From Sphingobacteriales bacterium (GTDB taxonomy: Bacteria > Bacteroidota > Bacteroidia > Chitinophagales > Chitinophagaceae), in assembly GCA_023251215.1 (NCBI GenBank), contig JAHEZF010000078.1, positions 1 through 7,296 of the forward strand: DNA of 7,296 bases, written 5' to 3'. The position numbers were made by a program, and so were the translations under genes. Positions 5,722 to 7,296 of this stretch are shown piece after piece. Position 1 is the stretch's first letter. Every line of letters begins with the position of its first letter. The notes under the pieces were generated by a model. It ran no database searches and was not told where the DNA came from. It worked only from the letters and a program-made list of their open reading frames with translations.

Positions 5722-5826
5722 TAAATAATTATTACCGATATTAGCATTGAATTTTCATAGGATAAGGTTTAATGGTTAATGGTTTTTGATTAGGGCCCCC
5801 CGATTCTCGTCGGGGGTTCTTTTTTG
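5722..5826 (+). ncRNA. Candidate small RNA of about 100 nt, unknown function
   Basis: A strong terminator at 5796-5826 has no coding gene before it on the + strand: the nearest upstream gene, ubiX, runs the other way. Transcript from a start near 5722 would be about 105 nt. Its 5' part is AT-rich and unstructured. Bases 5764-5795 contain a run of similar short words (GGTTTAAT, GGTTAAT, GGTTTTTGATTAGGG), and the 3' end is the GC-rich hairpin with a T tract, a layout typical of trans-acting small RNAs. It lacks the GGAAGGAAGCA-type loop of SRP RNA and is too short for 6S or tmRNA. The 5' end is a guess. Confidence 0.35.
5796..5826 (+). terminator. Strong intrinsic terminator with no upstream coding gene
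   Basis: CCCCCGA (5797-5803), loop TTCTCG, and TCGGGGG (5810-5816) form a perfect 7-bp GC-rich stem, followed by TTCTTTTTTG. On the minus strand the stem is followed by GCCCTAATC with no T tract, so the direction is + strand. Confidence 0.85.
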
Positions 5827-5863
5827 TACTAAGAGATAAAAGACTATATAGAAGGGAGATTTT

Positions 5864-5896
5864 TTAAAAAAAGAAAAGGAGTAATGATTCTTTTCT
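5864..5896 (-). terminator. Probable intrinsic terminator of the peptidase gene
   Basis: On the minus strand, just after the peptidase stop codon, AGAAAAG (5896-5890) pairs with CTTTTCT (5878-5872) across an 11-base loop and is followed by a run of T residues (about 5871-5865). The stem is AT-rich and weak, but the position and T tract fit. It sits inside a larger inverted repeat, 5829-5843 against 5896-5911 (CTAAGAGAT-AAAAGA and CTAAGAGATCAAAAGA), whose arms share 15 of 16 bases and could form an outer stem. Confidence 0.5.
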
Positions 5897-5913
5897 CTTT
5901 TGATCTCTTAGCC

Positions 5914-7296
5914 TTAAAAAGCTTTTTGAGGCTTTGCTGGTTTTGATGGAGCGGCAGTATTTTCATTACCCAGGTTCCCCAATATCCAATTGGTCATCCT
6001 GCTCCAGAGATGAAAGGTAGTATTGTCAAGAGCGCCGGAAATACCGTGGTTCTTATCGGGATAATAAGCGCTTTCAAAATCTACATTGCTTTTCACCAGC
6101 GCTTTGATCATCTGCACACTGTTCTGAAAATGCACATTATCATCAGCCATGCCATGAATGATCAGGTATTTACCTTTTATTTTATCTGTAAAATTGATCG
6201 GTGAATTTTCATCATAGCCTTTGGCATTTTCCTGTGGGGTACGCATATATCTTTCTGTATAAATATTGTCATAGTATCTCCAGGAAGTAACCGGGGCTAC
6301 TGCCACAGCAGCGGTAAAAACATCCGCACCTTTTGTGATAGCCAGCGAACTCATAAAACCACCATAGCTCCACCCCCAATGACCAATATTATTTTTGTCA
6401 ACAAATGGAAGGTTGCCTACATACTTTGCCGCATCAATCTGGTCTTCTATTTCAAACTTGCCTAATTGCAAATAGGTTTTCTTTTTAAATTCTTCACCGC
6501 GAAAACCCGTACCGGTATTATCAACACTTACTACGATGAAACCCTTTTCGGCCAACATCTGGTGCCACATGCTGACAGCTCCATAACGATTGGCTACCTG
6601 TTGTGAACCCGGACCACCATAGTTACAAAAAAGAACAGGATATTTTTTTGCAGGATCAAAATTTTCCGGCTTCAGCATCCAGCCATTCAGTGTGTCGCCT
6701 TTACTATTTGGTACCCTGATGAATTCTGCTTTGCCAATAGCATATTCGTCCATTTTAGCTTTCAACTTACTGTTATCGTTTACTGTTTTTACCAGCGCTG
6801 TACTTATTTCTTTCTTTTTATTTACAATGATGTTATTCAGGGTAACTACCTGAGGCGTGTTAATGTCAGAGCGGTAATCATAAAACTGTGTAAAACTATC
6901 ATTGAATTCAACCCTATGCGATGTTTCGCCCTGTGTCAGTTGTGTAACTTTTTTACCTGCAAAATCAGTTACAAATAAGTTACGGTCCATCGGGTGGGGA
7001 TAAGCCATTGTAAAATAAATCCGTTTATTGGTTTCATCCACAGCATTCACATCAGTTACTTCATAATTGCCTTTGGTGACCTGTGTTTTTGTTTTACCAT
7101 CAAGACTGTATAGGTAAATATGCTTAAACCCATTCATTTCACTGGTAAACATAAAATTTTTTGCATCTTTTAAGAACCACCAGTCATCATTGATTTCAAC
7201 AAAATATTTATTTTTTTCTTCGTATAGCAAACTGCTGGCGCCGGTTTGAGCATTCGTGATTAAAAGTTTCAGGTCGTCCTGGTGCCGGTTCATCCA
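5914..7296 (-). CDS. Dipeptidyl peptidase IV family serine peptidase (S9), C-terminal part, partial
   Basis: The frame is open to the right edge (the codon at 7294-7296 is Trp), so the gene starts outside the window and the Met at 7293 is internal. About 460 residues are visible. The first part (W-MNRHQDDLKLLITNAQTG, then WWFLKD, FTSEMNGFKHIYLYSLDG and VTDFAGKKVTQLTQG) is the second half of the DPP IV beta-propeller. The rest is the alpha/beta hydrolase domain, with the oxyanion segment NYGGPGSQQV, the nucleophile elbow GWSYGGFM (Ser codon 6367-6369), the acid in HGMADDNVHFQ (first Asp codon 6142-6144) and the base in PDKNHGISG (His codon 6046-6048). The triad is complete. Such enzymes cut dipeptides with Pro or Ala in second position from peptide N-termini, in the periplasm. 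The Glu pair that grips the substrate N-terminus would lie upstream and is not seen. A Pro/Lys/Ala-rich tail (APSKPAKPQKAF) extends past the last helix. Confidence 0.95.
   Translation of the reverse strand, partial: WMNRHQDDLKLLITNAQTGASSLLYEEKNKYFVEINDDWWFLKDAKNFMFTSEMNGFKHIYLYSLDGKTKTQVTKGNYEVTDVNAVDETNKRIYFTMAYPHPMDRNLFVTDFAGKKVTQLTQGETSHRVEFNDSFTQFYDYRSDINTPQVVTLNNIIVNKKKEISTALVKTVNDNSKLKAKMDEYAIGKAEFIRVPNSKGDTLNGWMLKPENFDPAKKYPVLFCNYGGPGSQQVANRYGAVSMWHQMLAEKGFIVVSVDNTGTGFRGEEFKKKTYLQLGKFEIEDQIDAAKYVGNLPFVDKNNIGHWGWSYGGFMSSLAITKGADVFTAAVAVAPVTSWRYYDNIYTERYMRTPQENAKGYDENSPINFTDKIKGKYLIIHGMADDNVHFQNSVQMIKALVKSNVDFESAYYPDKNHGISGALDNTTFHLWSRMTNWILGNLGNENTAAPSKPAKPQKAF

Larger units (their letters stand above)
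5500..5913. other. Gene-free 414-bp region between ubiX and the peptidase gene
   Basis: No open frame of useful length exists here on either strand; the longest + strand frames starting with ATG are under about ten codons (for example at 5600). The ubiX promoter must lie near 5500-5600 but no good TAnnTTTG match is visible. From left to right the region holds a perfect FNR-type palindrome (5662-5675), a weak promoter candidate (5689-5715), a GC-rich + strand terminator (5796-5826), and inverted repeats that can end the minus-strand peptidase transcript (5829-5911). Confidence 0.7.

Noticed and set aside
5722..5826. SRP RNA or 6S RNA as identity of the candidate small RNA
   Set aside because: The conserved SRP loop (GGAAGGAAGCA-type) is missing, and the span is too short and lacks the large central bubble of 6S RNA.
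7291..7293. ATG as true start of the dipeptidyl peptidase
   Set aside because: The frame stays open past the window edge and this Met lies in the W-x-N-R-x-Q segment of the DPP IV propeller, far inside the protein.

Overview
This window looks like chromosomal DNA of a Bacteroidota bacterium, most likely of the Chitinophagaceae type. The placement is inference. It rests on an ECF sigma factor paired with an inner-membrane anti-sigma protein that carries an outer-membrane barrel, on SprB-type repeats in a lipoprotein, on a bacterial dipeptidyl peptidase IV, on moderate to low GC, and on gene starts without clear Shine-Dalgarno sites.

Layout, left to right. At the left edge is the tail of a + strand gene, probably a serine hydrolase of the beta-lactamase/PBP fold (ends at 146). 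A nested inverted repeat (152-289) separates it from a convergent minus-strand gene for a small four-helix membrane protein (308-721). A second small four-helix membrane protein runs on the + strand (931-1329). Next is the centrepiece, a three-gene + strand operon (1513-4873): an ECF sigma factor, an anti-sigma-like protein that appears to span both membranes, and a lipoprotein with four SprB-like repeats and a C-terminal cytochrome c-like domain. The operon ends in a strong terminator at 4902-4931, which touches the stop codon of the convergent minus-strand ubiX (4930-5499). The 414-bp gap 5500-5913 has no gene. It holds a perfect FNR-type palindrome, a possible promoter, and a GC-rich + strand terminator with no coding gene in front of it, which suggests a small RNA of about 100 nt. 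The right end is the C-terminal half of a minus-strand dipeptidyl peptidase IV (5914 to beyond the edge).

How the genes may work together. The sigma gene overlaps the anti-sigma gene by 11 nt, and the lipoprotein gene follows 33 nt later, so the three are probably co-transcribed. The second protein has a short cytoplasmic N-terminus, one inner-membrane helix, a disordered linker of about 187 residues and a barrel of about 195 residues. This matches the dual membrane-spanning anti-sigma (Dma) type described with ECF21 sigma factors in Bacteroides. The lipoprotein could be a surface partner or output of the switch; that is inference. UbiX makes prenylated FMN for UbiD-type decarboxylases, but no UbiD gene lies in the window. 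The flanking hydrolase and peptidase show no evident link to the operon.
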